From Myxococcales bacterium (GTDB taxonomy: Bacteria; Myxococcota_A; UBA9160; UBA4427): DNA of 64,000 nucleotides. The position numbers were made by a program, and so were the translations under genes. Positions 18,229 through 29,900 of this stretch are shown in pieces. Location of the stretch: NCBI GenBank assembly GCA_012960035.1, contig DUBZ01000070.1, positions 163,102 to 227,101 on the forward strand. The letters are read 5' to 3'. Within the stretch, counting starts at the first letter, position 1. Each line of letters begins with the position of its first letter. The notes below the pieces were generated by a model. That model ran no database searches, had not been told where the DNA came from, and was given only the letters and a program-made list of their open reading frames with translations.

Positions 18229-19481
18229 TGCCCCAAGCCAACCGCCCGCTTGCGCGTAGACGAGACCTGCTCTGGTTTGTACTGGGTCTCGCCCTGCCGC
18301 TGCCTTGGGTGCTTGCCGAAGCACTTCATGGCCTCGGGATTCCGGCCGAAGTGGTTGCTTTGCTTGCCGGGCTCGCGATTCTCGGCGCCGCGTTCATGCT
18401 TGCTTGGTCTTGTGAGGTCGCCGAACGCGATATTCCGCAGTCGCTCGCGCTGCTCGTGTTGGCGCTTGTGGGTGTGTTGCCCGAGTACGCGATCGACTTG
18501 CACTTCGCTTGGCGGGCTGGCGTCGACCCGAGTTACGCCGCCTACGCGACGGCCAACATGACCGGCGCCAACCGAATCTTAATTGGCTTTGGCTGGGCCG
18601 CCGTGGTGTTGGTCGCCTGTCACAGCAGCGGTGCGAAGTACCTGGTGATCCATCCGAGACAGAACCTCGAACTGCGCTTTCTGATCTGGGCGACGCTCTA
18701 TTCGTTCCTCATTCCGCTCGGTGGCGAGATCAGCCTGTTCGATTCTGCTGTTCTGCTGATCCTGTTTGGCTGTTACGTACGCGCGGCGATGGGCGGTGAG
18801 TCGCCGGAAGTCGACCTTGAAGGCCCAGCGGCGCTGATCGATCGGGAATTCAACGATCTCGGGCGAAGGGTTTGGGCGGTCGTACTTTTTATATTTGCCG
18901 CGTATGCGATCTGGGTGTCCGCGGAGCCTTTCGCGGAAAGCCTTGTCTCCATGGGCCGTCGCTACGACATAGACGAGTTCTTGTTGGTGCAGTGGGTCGC
19001 GCCGCTTGCGTCGGAGTCACCCGAGTTCATTGTCGCCATCATGTTCGCCATGCGCTTGCGCGGGTCGATCGGGATTGGTGCGCTTGTTTCGTCCAAGGTC
19101 AATCAATGGACTCTCTTGGTCGGCGCACTTCCGATTGCGTTTGCGATTTCTTCCGGCGCCTTTGTCGGCCTCCCTCTCGACGAGCGACAAACCGAGGAGC
19201 TGTACTTGACGTCGGCACAGTCGATGTTTGCGGTGATCTTGCTCTCGACGTTGAAGGTGACGCGTACCCACGCGGTCTGGCTCGCCGCGCTCTTTGTGGG
19301 ACAACTCTTCTTTACGAGCGGGAGTGTGCGCATGGGGTTCACCGTGATGTATCTCGTCGCTTCGGTAGGCGTGCTTGCTTTTAGTGGCCCGGATCGTCGC
19401 CGCGCTTTCTTCGCACTCGCGCGCGGTAGCGAAGCCGACTTGTCGAATACAGGTGGCGCGTCTCGCACCGCGGGCGAATGA
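18228..19481 (+). CDS. Sodium/calcium exchanger (CaCA) family membrane protein
   Basis: Two alpha-repeat-like segments: LVGVLPEYAIDLHFAW...ATANMTGANRILIGFGW and ASESPEFIVAIMFAMRLRGSIGIGALVSSKVNQWTLLVG. Confidence 0.85.
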   Translation: MPQANRPLARRRDLLWFVLGLALPLPWVLAEALHGLGIPAEVVALLAGLAILGAAFMLAWSCEVAERDIPQSLALLVLALVGVLPEYAIDLHFAWRAGVDPSYAAYATANMTGANRILIGFGWAAVVLVACHSSGAKYLVIHPRQNLELRFLIWATLYSFLIPLGGEISLFDSAVLLILFGCYVRAAMGGESPEVDLEGPAALIDREFNDLGRRVWAVVLFIFAAYAIWVSAEPFAESLVSMGRRYDIDEFLLVQWVAPLASESPEFIVAIMFAMRLRGSIGIGALVSSKVNQWTLLVGALPIAFAISSGAFVGLPLDERQTEELYLTSAQSMFAVILLSTLKVTRTHAVWLAALFVGQLFFTSGSVRMGFTVMYLVASVGVLAFSGPDRRRAFFALARGSEADLSNTGGASRTAGE

Positions 19482-20620
19482 TCCCGGCGTCGTTAGACTT
19501 CGACACCGCGGTGGTCGGCGCTGGCGTCGTGGGGGTTGCCGCTGGGGCAGCTCTCGCAGCCACGGGTCGATCGGTGGTTGTCTTTGAGACGCGCGATGGG
19601 ATCGCTCAGATCGGAACAAGTCGTAACAGCGAAGTGATCCACGCCGGTATCTATTATCCGAAACAAAGCTTGAAGGCCACGTTGTGCCGTCGCGGTTCCG
19701 ACCTCTTGTACGCGCGGTGCGAAGCACGTCGCGTCGGGCACAAGCGCATCGGAAAACTGATCGTGGCGACTTGCGACGAAGAGATTCCGAAACTCGAAGC
19801 GTTGTTGAGCGCTGCCCGTGAGAACGACGTTCCCGACATCTCGATGATCGACGCGGCTGAAATCGCGCGTCTAGAACCTGATGTCGCAGGCGTTGCCGCG
19901 CTGCATTCGCGGGCAACGGGGATCGTCGATGCTCACGGTCTTTGTCTTTCGTATCTCGCAGAAATGGAAGAGCACGGCGGTACGCTGCTTGTCGATCACA
20001 AGGTGACGGTGCTCAATCGCGAACCAGACCACTGGCGAGTTGTCGTTCGAACCCGCGCCGGCGAGGGTGATGAGCAGACACTTCGTTGCCACGAAGTCGT
20101 GAATGCCGCGGGGCTTGAGGCGGACCAAGTCGCAAAGCGAGCGGGCGTCGACATCGACGCGGCGGGTTATCGCATCTATCTGTGCAAAGGGGATTATTTC
20201 GCGCTTGCCCCCGGTGCCGATGTGAAGCTGAAACAGCTGGTCTATCCGGTTGGCAGTGCGTCAGGTGCCGGGTTGGGGGTTCACGCGACACTCGACCTTG
20301 CGGGACGCGTTCGTTTTGGCCCGGACGCCCACTACGTGTCGGACATCGACTACCAGGTGGACGGCACGAAGGCGTCTGCATTTGCCGATGCGGCCGCGCG
20401 CTACTTGCCCGCGATGCGTGCAGAATGGCTGACTCCTGACTTCGCAGGCATTCGCAGCAAGCTCGCGGCGGAAGGCAGTGGCTTTCGAGACTTCGTCGTC
20501 GGCGAAGAAAGCGACAAGGGGCTGCCTGGCCTCGTGAGCTGTGTTGGGATCGAGTCTCCGGGGCTTACGGCGAGTGGGGCGATCGCCGAGCGCGTCGTGG
20601 GCCTGCTCGACGCGCGCTAA
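19478..20620 (+). CDS. L-2-hydroxyglutarate oxidase-like FAD-dependent oxidoreductase
   Basis: FDTAVVGAGVVGVAAGAALAATGRSVVVFE, NSEVIHAGIYYPKQSLKATLCRRG, GYRIYLCKGDYFAL. Confidence 0.88.
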   Translation: MIPASLDFDTAVVGAGVVGVAAGAALAATGRSVVVFETRDGIAQIGTSRNSEVIHAGIYYPKQSLKATLCRRGSDLLYARCEARRVGHKRIGKLIVATCDEEIPKLEALLSAARENDVPDISMIDAAEIARLEPDVAGVAALHSRATGIVDAHGLCLSYLAEMEEHGGTLLVDHKVTVLNREPDHWRVVVRTRAGEGDEQTLRCHEVVNAAGLEADQVAKRAGVDIDAAGYRIYLCKGDYFALAPGADVKLKQLVYPVGSASGAGLGVHATLDLAGRVRFGPDAHYVSDIDYQVDGTKASAFADAAARYLPAMRAEWLTPDFAGIRSKLAAEGSGFRDFVVGEESDKGLPGLVSCVGIESPGLTASGAIAERVVGLLDAR

Positions 20621-20629
20621 GAGCGCCGA

Positions 20630-21436
20630 TTAGTCCGCGATCCAAACCGCGCAGCCGAGGTTGTCTCCCGCGCGATGTTTGCGCTGAATTTGGTTCGCGC
20701 TCTGGGCCACGCCGCGACAGGTTTCGATCGGGCGCAGATCTGCGGCACAGCTCAAACTCTGTGATTGAATGGCGTGCAACTCGGTTTCTGGGTTGTCGTG
20801 TCCAATGCCGTGTTCCGAAAAGCCGTCGGTAACCAACACAACCGAACGGGTGCCTGCGAGGGGAAAGGTTCCGATGCCGCGCTTGGCTTCACGCTCAGCA
20901 CTGGGCGGATAGCCGAGGTAAGCGGGCCGCTCCGGAGACTGTGCGACCCATCCAATGTCAACGGGGGCGGCGTCCCGGGTCCAGAAAATATGGCTGTCTC
21001 CAGCCGAAGCGTGGACGAGGATGTCGTCTTCAGGACGGATGACGACGAGGCACAGCGTCGTGGGGGAGGGGGGCAAGCTAGAGCGCTCGGCTTCGTCGAG
21101 GATCGCGAGGTTGGCTGCGCTCACCGCGGCGGAGACTTCGCGTTCGAGTTCGTCCGGCGAGCCCGCCGACGGCGCAGTCCAATGCTCCGCGTTGTGCTCG
21201 AGTAGGTGACGCATCGCGATCTCTGCACCGATCGCGCCGTGATGCCCGTCCGCGACCGCGAGCACGGCGCCACCGGGACCGACGGCAAACAGGCATGCAT
21301 CTTCGTTCGGTTCAGTATGAGAATAGGTTTTGGCCGCGCCGCCTCGGGACAGCGCAACTGCACAGGCGCCCTCCGCCACGACTTCAATGGCGCCCAGCGT
21401 TGCGTGATCGCGACCCGCAAGGAGTGCCGATCGCAT
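20630..21436 (-). CDS. PP2C-like serine/threonine phosphatase domain protein
   Basis: SHTEPNEDACLFAVGPGGAVLAVADGHHGAIGAE and ASAGDSHIFW; VLVTDGFSEHG. Confidence 0.8.
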   Translation of the reverse strand: MRSALLAGRDHATLGAIEVVAEGACAVALSRGGAAKTYSHTEPNEDACLFAVGPGGAVLAVADGHHGAIGAEIAMRHLLEHNAEHWTAPSAGSPDELEREVSAAVSAANLAILDEAERSSLPPSPTTLCLVVIRPEDDILVHASAGDSHIFWTRDAAPVDIGWVAQSPERPAYLGYPPSAEREAKRGIGTFPLAGTRSVVLVTDGFSEHGIGHDNPETELHAIQSQSLSCAADLRPIETCRGVAQSANQIQRKHRAGDNLGCAVWIAD

Positions 21437-21442
21437 GCCCGC

Positions 21443-21892
21443 TTACTCGCGATCTGCATCGTCGACGTGGGGTGCCGAAGCGCTAGGAGCGTCTACATCG
21501 TCATTGTCGGGGCGACCCTCAGCGACATCATCGAAACGGAGCGTTGTGCGGCTGAACGACAGGTCTTCGACAGGAACGCCGCCGATGAGGTGTTCTTGAA
21601 TGATGCGTTCCAAGTTTTCCTGAGTGCACTGTCGGTACCAAGTCCCTTCCGGGTACACGAGGGCGATCGGGCCGTCGATACAGACGCGCAGACATTCGGC
21701 TTTGGAGCGGAACACGCCGCGTTCTACGTCGACGAGCCCCAACTCCTTGAGTCTCGCTTTTAGAAAGGCCCAGGACTCCGCTTGAGTAGCCGTTTCGGCG
21801 CAGGTTCCACCGACGCATAGAAAGATATGTCGCTCAATCGACTCGAGTTCGAGGCGCTTTGACATGCGCGAGAGTTGCTTGTCCAGATTCAC
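21443..21892 (-). CDS. Thioredoxin-like [2Fe-2S] ferredoxin ((2Fe-2S) ferredoxin domain)
   Basis: [16 protein letters not shown]...[24 protein letters not shown]. Confidence 0.88.
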   Translation of the reverse strand: MNLDKQLSRMSKRLELESIERHIFLCVGGTCAETATQAESWAFLKARLKELGLVDVERGVFRSKAECLRVCIDGPIALVYPEGTWYRQCTQENLERIIQEHLIGGVPVEDLSFSRTTLRFDDVAEGRPDNDDVDAPSASAPHVDDADRE

Positions 21893-22074
21893 ACAACCAA
21901 ATCTATCATGCGAGACGGTGCGGACAACTAGGAGTTTCTTGGATCAGCGCCCTATGTGCGGGTAATCGAAGTAATTCTGAGCCACAATTGGCAATGTAGG
22001 ACTGGGATGATGAGTCTGATGCGTTGATCGTTGTCACCAGTCAGACAAGCCAGACGAGAAAGAGAAGGGGGTCG

Positions 22075-22734
22075 ATGCCTACCGAGGCGTTTTCCAATCA
22101 GGCAAATGATCCATCACAATTGTTGTTTGCCGTGTGCCACGAAATTTCGAATCTCGTCGCGGCGATTCGACTGCAAGCGCATTTACTTGATGAAGATCTC
22201 GACGCGCGTGGTCTCGCCGTGGCTTCACTCGATATCGACGACCTGACGGCGCGGACTGCGTCGCTGCTCGCAATGGTGCGACCCATGATGAGCCCCGCTC
22301 CCGAATCTATTCCGCCAGTGAGTGCCGGGGTGATTGCGCAGGGAATCGAGCGCGCTTTGTCGGAATACGGTGGACGCGGTTTCGAAATCACTTTCAACAT
22401 CGAGCCCGATCTGCCCGACGTAACCGCCGAACCCGAATTGTTCCACTACCTGATGCTGTGCCACGCATACGGGGCGATGGAGGCGATGGAGGAGCTCGGC
22501 GAGCGCGGTCAAATTCGCATCGAGGTCACTTCTCGCGAAAAGGAAGTGGTCTTTGCGATCGAGGACGAAGCGCCGGAAGATGCCGAGCACTTGTCGTGGT
22601 GGAAGGCGAGCCTGCGAGGGCGGGCCCTCGAAAGTGCAGTTACACATTACATCCTCGATAAACGAGGCGCGCGCTTCGAAGTGCGCCGTGTTGGCGGGCT
22701 AAACCGCACGGAACTTGCCGCCCCCCGCGGTTGA
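22075..22734 (+). CDS. Histidine-kinase-like protein (short DHp-like plus divergent ATPase-like region)
   Basis: FAVCHEISNLVAAIRLQAHLL H-box-like segment; the C-terminal region lacks clear N/G boxes; RBS-like AGAAGGGGG before ATG 22075. Confidence 0.6.
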   Translation: MPTEAFSNQANDPSQLLFAVCHEISNLVAAIRLQAHLLDEDLDARGLAVASLDIDDLTARTASLLAMVRPMMSPAPESIPPVSAGVIAQGIERALSEYGGRGFEITFNIEPDLPDVTAEPELFHYLMLCHAYGAMEAMEELGERGQIRIEVTSREKEVVFAIEDEAPEDAEHLSWWKASLRGRALESAVTHYILDKRGARFEVRRVGGLNRTELAAPRG

Positions 22735-22745
22735 TTCCTGAGGCG

Positions 22746-22829
22746 GCTTCTATCGCCACCGCAACCGCCACCTCTATCACGGCTTCCATCGCGGTTTCTA
22801 CCACGGCTCCTCGCGCTGCTTCTGGGCGC
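22746..22829. repeat. Seven degenerate 12-bp tandem units in an intergenic region
   Basis: GCTTCTATCGCC/ACCGCAACCGCC/ACCTCTATCACG/GCTTCCATCGCG/GTTTCTACCACG/GCTCCTCGCGCT/GCTTCTGGGCGC. Confidence 0.7.
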
Positions 22830-23219
22830 GTCAGCTGGTGTGAAACCTCCCTCGTTCTGCTAGCCTGCGCGCGCCTAGACGCCCCCCGGTCCGGGAATCC
22901 CTCCTTAATTTTCGGTCTTGGTACCGATCCACTTATCGGCCCAGCCTGTCTAGCAGGTGCCGACACTTGGCTTCGGCCAGTTCTCATCAGAAGAGTCCCG
23001 TAGTTCCAACCGCGGCACGCATCACCAGATCGGCGAGCGACGCGCATGCTCTAGATGCGGGCCTTGAATCAACAAAACACTGTAAAGAGGCGTGCTGGAA
23101 TTGGCGAAGTGACGTCAACTCCCAATCTAAACCCCGATCTTGAATTCAACCGCTGAATCCTACATCTGACAACAGTCTCGCGTGGCTCGTACCGCGGGAC
23201 AGAAAGCGAAAGTATCACC

Positions 23220-25034
23220 GTGTCTAACGCCGCTCCTAGATCCGACCTTCGAAACCTCGCCATCATCGCCCACGTCGATCACGGCAAGACAACCCTCGTT
23301 GACGCCATGTTGCGCTTCGCGGGCTCGTTTCGCGAAAACCAAGTGATTGAAGAGCGGGTGATGGATTCCGACGATCTCGAAAAAGAGCGCGGCATCACGA
23401 TTTCATCGAAGAGCACATCGATCGAATTCGAGGGCGCACGGATTCAGCTTGTCGACACACCTGGACACGCCGATTTCGGCGGTGAAGTGGAACGTGTCCT
23501 CGGCATGGTTGACGCGGTGCTGTTGCTCGTAGACGCAGTCGAAGGCGTGATGCCCCAGACGCGCTTCGTTCTCCGCAAGGCCTTGGAACGCGGTCTCAAA
23601 CCGATCCTTGTGGTCAACAAAATTGATCGCCCGGAACAACGTTCCGAAGAAATCATCGACGAAGTGTTTGACCTTCTGGTTGAGCTGGGCGCCGACGACG
23701 AACAGCTCGATTTCCACACGGTCTTTGCTTCGGCGAAAGCCGGCCTAGCCACCCGCGACATGGCGGACGAGCCTGCTGATCTTCGCCCGCTCATGGAGGC
23801 GATACTCGAATGCACCGAGGCTCCGATGGTAGACCTCGAAGGACCGATGCAGTTCCAGGCGGTGACGTTTTCCTATGACGCTTACGTAGGCCGTCTCGTC
23901 ATTGGTCGTGTGAACCGCGGCGTTCTCAAGCGCGGGAGCAACGTCGTCTGCGTCAACAAGGAAGGCAAAAAGAGTTCCTTCAGGGTCACCAAGCTCTTCG
24001 GGACCCGGGGGATTGATCGCGTTGAAATGGAAGAAGCGCGTGCTGGAGACATCGCGATCCTTGCCGGGATCGACTCGATCGAGATCGGCGACACGATCTG
24101 CGACCCGTCATTCCCCGAAGCATTGCCCCGCATCGCAATCGACCCGCCGACCATCAGCGTTTACCTGCAGGTCAACACGTCTCCCTTCGCCGGACGCGAA
24201 GGCAAGTACGTGACCAGTCGCCAGATTGGGGATCGACTGCGCCGCGAAGGTCTAACCAATATCTCCGTCGCGATCGCCGAAACCGACCGACAAGATTCAT
24301 TCCAGGTGTCCGGCCGCGGTGAGCTGCAAATTGCCGTGCTGGTCGAAACCATGCGCCGCGAGGGGTTTGAGTTCGCGGTCTCGCGCCCCGAGATCATTCC
24401 TCGCGAGATTGACGGCAAGAAGTCTGAGCCGGTCGAAGACGTTGTGATCGACGCGCCAGAATGGGCCGCGGGCTCCGTGATGGAAAAACTGGCCACACGC
24501 AAAGGCCGCATGGTCAACATGAACCAGGAATCGGGACGCGTTTCGTTTTCGTTCATCGTTCCGAGTCGCGGTCTGTTCGGTTACCGAAGTGAGTTTCTAA
24601 CCGACACCCGGGGTGAGGGAGTCATGTGCGCAACGCTCAGGGGTTATGAACCTTGGGTGGGGGACATGGATCAGCGCCCCGTTGGTGCCATCGTGTCGAC
24701 CGATCAAGGTCAAACGACTCCGTTTGCGATTGTAAAGATTCAGGAGCGTGTCGCGCTGTTCGTGGATCCGGGGGTTCAGGTCTACGAGGGACAAGTGGTT
24801 GGCGAAAACCGAAGGCCAGGCGACATGCAAGTAAACATCTGCCGTGCCAAGAAACTCGACAATATGCGCGCCTCGGGCAAAGACGACACGCCTGTTATTA
24901 CGCCCGCTCGCAAAATGACGATCGAATCCGCACTCGAATGGATCGAAGACGACGAGCTGCTCGAAGTGACCCCTGAAAACCTGCGCTTGCGCAAGAGGTC
25001 GCTTTCACGCAGTTCGCGCAAGCGCGCGGTCTAG
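23220..25034 (+). CDS. typA: Ribosome-associated GTPase TypA/BipA
   Basis: [61 protein letters not shown] start. Confidence 0.97.
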   Translation: MSNAAPRSDLRNLAIIAHVDHGKTTLVDAMLRFAGSFRENQVIEERVMDSDDLEKERGITISSKSTSIEFEGARIQLVDTPGHADFGGEVERVLGMVDAVLLLVDAVEGVMPQTRFVLRKALERGLKPILVVNKIDRPEQRSEEIIDEVFDLLVELGADDEQLDFHTVFASAKAGLATRDMADEPADLRPLMEAILECTEAPMVDLEGPMQFQAVTFSYDAYVGRLVIGRVNRGVLKRGSNVVCVNKEGKKSSFRVTKLFGTRGIDRVEMEEARAGDIAILAGIDSIEIGDTICDPSFPEALPRIAIDPPTISVYLQVNTSPFAGREGKYVTSRQIGDRLRREGLTNISVAIAETDRQDSFQVSGRGELQIAVLVETMRREGFEFAVSRPEIIPREIDGKKSEPVEDVVIDAPEWAAGSVMEKLATRKGRMVNMNQESGRVSFSFIVPSRGLFGYRSEFLTDTRGEGVMCATLRGYEPWVGDMDQRPVGAIVSTDQGQTTPFAIVKIQERVALFVDPGVQVYEGQVVGENRRPGDMQVNICRAKKLDNMRASGKDDTPVITPARKMTIESALEWIEDDELLEVTPENLRLRKRSLSRSSRKRAV

Positions 25035-25044
25035 CAGGCTGCGG

Positions 25045-25707
25045 CTAGCTGGCGGGGATGTCTCGCTCCGACGCCTTGGCGAACTCTGCCTGCAACTCCG
25101 CGTAGCTCTTGGCAACTGGGAATTGCGGGAACTCGTCGATCACGTTCTGCGGTGGGCAAAACAAAATGCCCGCATCGGCTTCTCCGAGCATCGTCGTGTC
25201 GTTGTAGGAGTCGCCCGTTGCGATGATGCGAAAGTTCAGCCCGTGAAACGCTTGCACGGCCTTTCGCTTCGGATCGGCCTGCCGCAAGTGGTAGTCAACG
25301 ATCATACCGGCGTCGTTCATTTCGAGCTTGTGACAGAAGAGGGTCGGGAAGCCGAGTTGTCGCATCAGCGGTTCGGCAAACTCGTAAAACGTGTCCGAAA
25401 GGATCACGACCTGAAAGTGATTGCGGAGCCAATCGAGGCAGTCTTTGGCTCCGGGGAGCGGCGACAGACCGCTGATCACATCTTGGATGTCTGCGAGGCC
25501 GAGCTTGTGCTGTTTGAGGATGCCGAGTCGCTGCTTCATCAGGACGTCGTAGTCGGGGATGTCACGAGTCGTCGCGCGTAGTTCATCAATGCCGGTGCGT
25601 TCTGCGAAGTTGATCCAAATTTCAGGGATCAACACACCTTCGAGATCTAGACACGCAAGCTCCACTTTCTTCTCCTCGGGTCGTGCTGGGTTCGCTCGGC
25701 GGTTCAA
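25045..25707 (-). CDS. thrH: ThrH-type bifunctional phosphoserine phosphatase/homoserine phosphotransferase (HAD)
   Basis: ACLDLEGVLIPEIWINFAERTGI, VVILSDTFYEFAEPLMRQLG, ATGDSYNDTTML. Confidence 0.93.
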   Translation of the reverse strand: MNRRANPARPEEKKVELACLDLEGVLIPEIWINFAERTGIDELRATTRDIPDYDVLMKQRLGILKQHKLGLADIQDVISGLSPLPGAKDCLDWLRNHFQVVILSDTFYEFAEPLMRQLGFPTLFCHKLEMNDAGMIVDYHLRQADPKRKAVQAFHGLNFRIIATGDSYNDTTMLGEADAGILFCPPQNVIDEFPQFPVAKSYAELQAEFAKASERDIPAS

Positions 25708-25817
25708 ATGCGGCGGGAGTCTCGCGCAGCCGGGGGTGGTGTGTCGAGGGCTCGTGGGCGCCCATTCACCGAGTCGCGTTTCGAGCAGGGATATGGGCCA
25801 TTCGGTAGGATACGAAA

Positions 25818-26936
25818 ATGCACCCCGTTATTAGACACCTCCGCGAGGTTTTCGTAACTCGCACGGCCTCATGTTGCACCGCGCTCGTTACGGCAGTCGT
25901 CCTTGGGTCCTGTTCTTCGGGTGCTCCGGAGGAAAGTTCTAGCCCTCCGGAGATGCCGGCCGTCACGGTGGAGGCCACACAAGTGTTCGCCGAAGACTTT
26001 GTCTACAAGGTGGCGCTCACCGGCCAGCTCGAAGCAGAACATTCTGTTGTCTTGAAGCCTGAAATCGAAGGCGTCGTCGAAGAGATCTTTGGAACCGAGG
26101 GGCAGCCAGTCAAGAAGGGCGAAACGCTCTTTCGCCTTCGTGCCGGAGAGCAGCGCGCACGGCTGGACGAGGCGCAGGCCGAGATGCGACTCGCAACGGA
26201 TGTCTACGACCGCACCCAACAGCTTTCGCGCAGCGACGTTTCTTCGGTCGCGCGCGAAGCCGAGTCCCTCGCCAGGCTAGACGTTGCAAAAGCCAAGGTC
26301 GCCCTCGCCAAGATTGAGCTTGAGCGAACCCGAATTCATGCGCCATTCGATGGCGTGTTGGGCATTCGAATGGTCTCGCCAGGAACGCGACTGCGCGAAG
26401 ACGAAGGGCTCATCTCGATCGATGCGATTGATCGGCTACAGCTGATCTTTACAACGGTTGAGTTTGCTGCAGCCCTCGCTCGCACGGGCGCAACGATTCA
26501 CGCTCGGGTTGCAGCGTTTCCCAACGAAAGGTTCCCGGGGATGATCTTCTTTGTTTCTCCAACGATCGACCCCGCAACGCGGCGTCTCGTGATGAAGGCT
26601 TGGGTGTCGAACGGCGATCACCGACTGAAACCGGGCATGTTTGCCAACGTCGACATTGGCTTGCCTGCGCGAAAGAACACGTTTCTCCTGCCGGACTCCG
26701 CCATGGTCTACGACCGCCACGGTATCTATATATGGAAGGCAGGGGAAGACGATCTCGCGGTCAAGGTTCCTGTTACGATCGGTCAACGACAAGATGGTCG
26801 TGTTGAAATTTTGTCCGGTGTTGCAGCGGGGGACTGGGTGGTGACCGCCGGCACGAATAAAGCGATGTCAGGTGTGAAGCTGCAGTTCGACCGAGACGCT
26901 GCCGCGCCCAACAAAGAGGTCGAGGTCGGAGCGTGA
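25818..26936 (+). CDS. RND efflux periplasmic adaptor (HlyD/MFP), probable lipoprotein
   Basis: VLGSC lipobox-like; VVLKPEIEGVVEEIFGTEGQPVKKGETLFRL; IHAPFDGVLGIRMVSPGTRL. Confidence 0.92.
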   Translation: MHPVIRHLREVFVTRTASCCTALVTAVVLGSCSSGAPEESSSPPEMPAVTVEATQVFAEDFVYKVALTGQLEAEHSVVLKPEIEGVVEEIFGTEGQPVKKGETLFRLRAGEQRARLDEAQAEMRLATDVYDRTQQLSRSDVSSVAREAESLARLDVAKAKVALAKIELERTRIHAPFDGVLGIRMVSPGTRLREDEGLISIDAIDRLQLIFTTVEFAAALARTGATIHARVAAFPNERFPGMIFFVSPTIDPATRRLVMKAWVSNGDHRLKPGMFANVDIGLPARKNTFLLPDSAMVYDRHGIYIWKAGEDDLAVKVPVTIGQRQDGRVEILSGVAAGDWVVTAGTNKAMSGVKLQFDRDAAAPNKEVEVGA

Positions 26937-29900
26937 GGCTCTCCCAGATCTGCATCGAGCGGCCCGTCTTTACGACGGTGATGTCGCTCTTGATTATTCT
27001 GGTCGGCTTGATCGCGGCCCCGCGGTTGCAGAACCGCGAAGTGCCCGATGTCGATGCGCCAGAAGTTTCGATCGTCACCGTGTATCACGGTGCTGCGGCA
27101 GAGGTTGTCGAAACCTCGGTGACGCAGATCATCGAAGGTGCGGTCAACGGGATCGAAGGCGTCAAGCACATGACGTCGACGAGCCAGGAAGAGTCTTCGC
27201 GGATCACGATCGAATTCGAATTGGATCGGGATATCGAGGCCGCCGCGAACGACGTCCGCGACCGGATCGCGCGGGTTCGTGGCCGGCTGCCGATGGACGT
27301 CGAAGAGCCGGTGGTCGCAAAGTCGGACGCCGATGCCCAGCCCATCTTGTGGCTGGCGTTGCACGGCGAAAGCTATGACCCGATCGCGTTGACGCGGATC
27401 GCGGACGATGTCGTAAAAGATCGACTCGAAAAGCTGCCGGGTGTCGCCTCGATCGTGCTGGGTGGGGACCGTCGTCTCGCGATGCGGATCTGGATCCATA
27501 ATCGCAAACTCGGAGCACAGCAGTTTGCGATCTCGGACGTGATTGCGGCGCTGCGCCGGGAAAACGTGGATATCCCCTCTGGGCGAATCGAGGGCCGAGA
27601 CTCGGAGTTGACCGTTCGCAGCCTCGGCGAGATGCGGACCGCCGAAGAGTATCGGCAGCTTGTCATCAGCTCAGACAACGCAAAGCAAGTTCGCCTTGGA
27701 GATGTAGCGGACGTTGTCGAAGGGGCAGAAGACGATCGAAAGATCGTCAAGTTCGACGGCCGCCCCGCGATCGGGATCGGCATCGTCAAGCAGTCCAAGG
27801 CCAATACCCTCTCCGTGGTTGATGCGGTCAAAAAAACCATCGTTGAAATTCGGCGTGACCTCCCGGAAGACGTCGGGTTCGACGTCTCGTTTGATACGTC
27901 GATCTTCATCAGCGAATCGATTCGCGATGTTCAGCTCACAATTGCTGTCGCGGCGCTTCTCGTCGTTCTGGTGATTTACGTTTTCTTACGGAGCTTTCGC
28001 GCCACGATCATCCCGGCGGTTGCGATCCCGGTCTCAGTCATTGGCAGCCTCGGTGTTCTTTACTTCGTTGGCTACTCGATTAACACGATCACGTTGATGG
28101 GCATCACACTCGCGATCGGCCTCGTCGTCGACGACGCGATCGTGGTGCTCGAAAACATCACCCGTTGGGTCGAAAACGGAACGCCACCGATGGAGGCCGC
28201 GCGCCGCGGCATGAGTGAGATTTCATTTGCCGTTGTCGCGGCGACGATCAGTGCGGTTTCGGTTTTCCTCCCCCTGGTCTTCTTGACGGACACGACTGGG
28301 CGCCTTTTCCGAGAACTCGCCGTGACCGTGGCCTCGGCGGTCGCGATTTCTGGTTTCGTCGCGCTGACCCTCGTCCCCATGCTATGCGCTCGCATCCTGG
28401 GGCGAAGTAAGCCCGAGGGACCCGTGAAGCTGGCCTTTGGTCGCGGCATCGACGCTGTGACGTCTGCCTATGTTCGGATGCTCGAATTCTGCGTCGCAAA
28501 GCCGAGCCGGACCTTGGCCCTCGTGCTTCTTGGCGTGGTGTGGGTTGCAGGCGGTGGGTTGCTTTACGGCGGCATGAAGAAAGAACTCATGGCGGACTCC
28601 GACCGCGGCTTGTTCTACGTCATCACCATTGGTCCCGAAGGCGCGACCATTGACTACATGGCGCGCTATCACGACGAAGGCGATGAGATGGTTCGCGCGC
28701 TTCCCGAACACCATCGAAGCTTGTCGGTGGTGTCTCTGGGGATCGGAGCTCCAGGTGTTGTGACGCGCGGCATTATCTTTGCGCAGCTTTATGACGATCG
28801 AGAGCGGGATCTGAAAGCGGTGGTCGCTGATTTGTACGGTTCGCTCGCAACGATTCCCGGCATCAAGGCCTTCGCGTATAGCCCGACGGCGCTTGGGGAA
28901 TTCAGCTCCGCGCCCGTCGAAATTACAGTTGTGGGGCATGAACTCACCGAACTCGCGCGTATCGCCGACGAAATCGAACGGCGCGCGGGAGAAACCGGGA
29001 ACTTCAACCGCGTACAGACCGACCTCGTGCTCAACAAACCCCAGCTCGAAATCAGTGTTGATCGCGAGCGGTCAGGCGATCTGGGGATGTCGATGGAGAA
29101 CATCGCGACGACCTTGCGCGTGATGTTGGGCGGCCAGGCGATTTCAACGTTCAAGGTCGACGGCGAAACCTACGACGTGATGGCCCAGCTCAAGAAGGAC
29201 GAACGCACGCGGCCCGCCGACTTGCTCGAAATCTTCATCCACGGTCGTTCGGGCCTGATCCCATTGGCCGCCGTGGTGACGGCGAAGGAAACGATTGCCC
29301 CCCGCGAAGTGCCGCACTTCGACCGGCAACGATCGGTGACGGTGAGTGCTTACCTCGCGGACGGTTATTCGCAGGGCGCGGGCCTCGAGCAGTTCATGGA
29401 GATCGCCGAAGACGTGATCCCGGCGGACAGTGGCTATCGCGCTCGATTTAGCGGCGAGGGCGAGAAGTTCTTCGAGTCGGCGAACGCGATCGTTTTTGCC
29501 TACCTACTGGCCATCGTGGTTGTGTATTTAGTGCTCTGTGCGCAGTTCGAAAGTTTCTTACATCCGCTAACCATTCTGGTCGCTGTGTTTCTTTCTTTTA
29601 CCGGCGCGCTCGTGGGGCTTTCGTTGATGGATATGTTCGGTGTGCCGGGGATGACGATCAATCTGTTCAGTCAGATCGGCATTGTCATGCTCGTGGGGCT
29701 CGTGACGAAGAACTCGATCTTGATCGTCGAGTTTGCAAACCAGCTGCGTGGGCGCGGCGAGAGCTTGGTGAAGGCGACGGTCGATTCGGCGCGCTTCCGC
29801 TTTCGACCGATTCTGATGACGGCGCTGGCGACGGTCATGGGCATCCTGCCGATCGCCGCAGGACTCGGTGCAGGCGGCGAGTCTCGCGCGCCGCTCGGTG

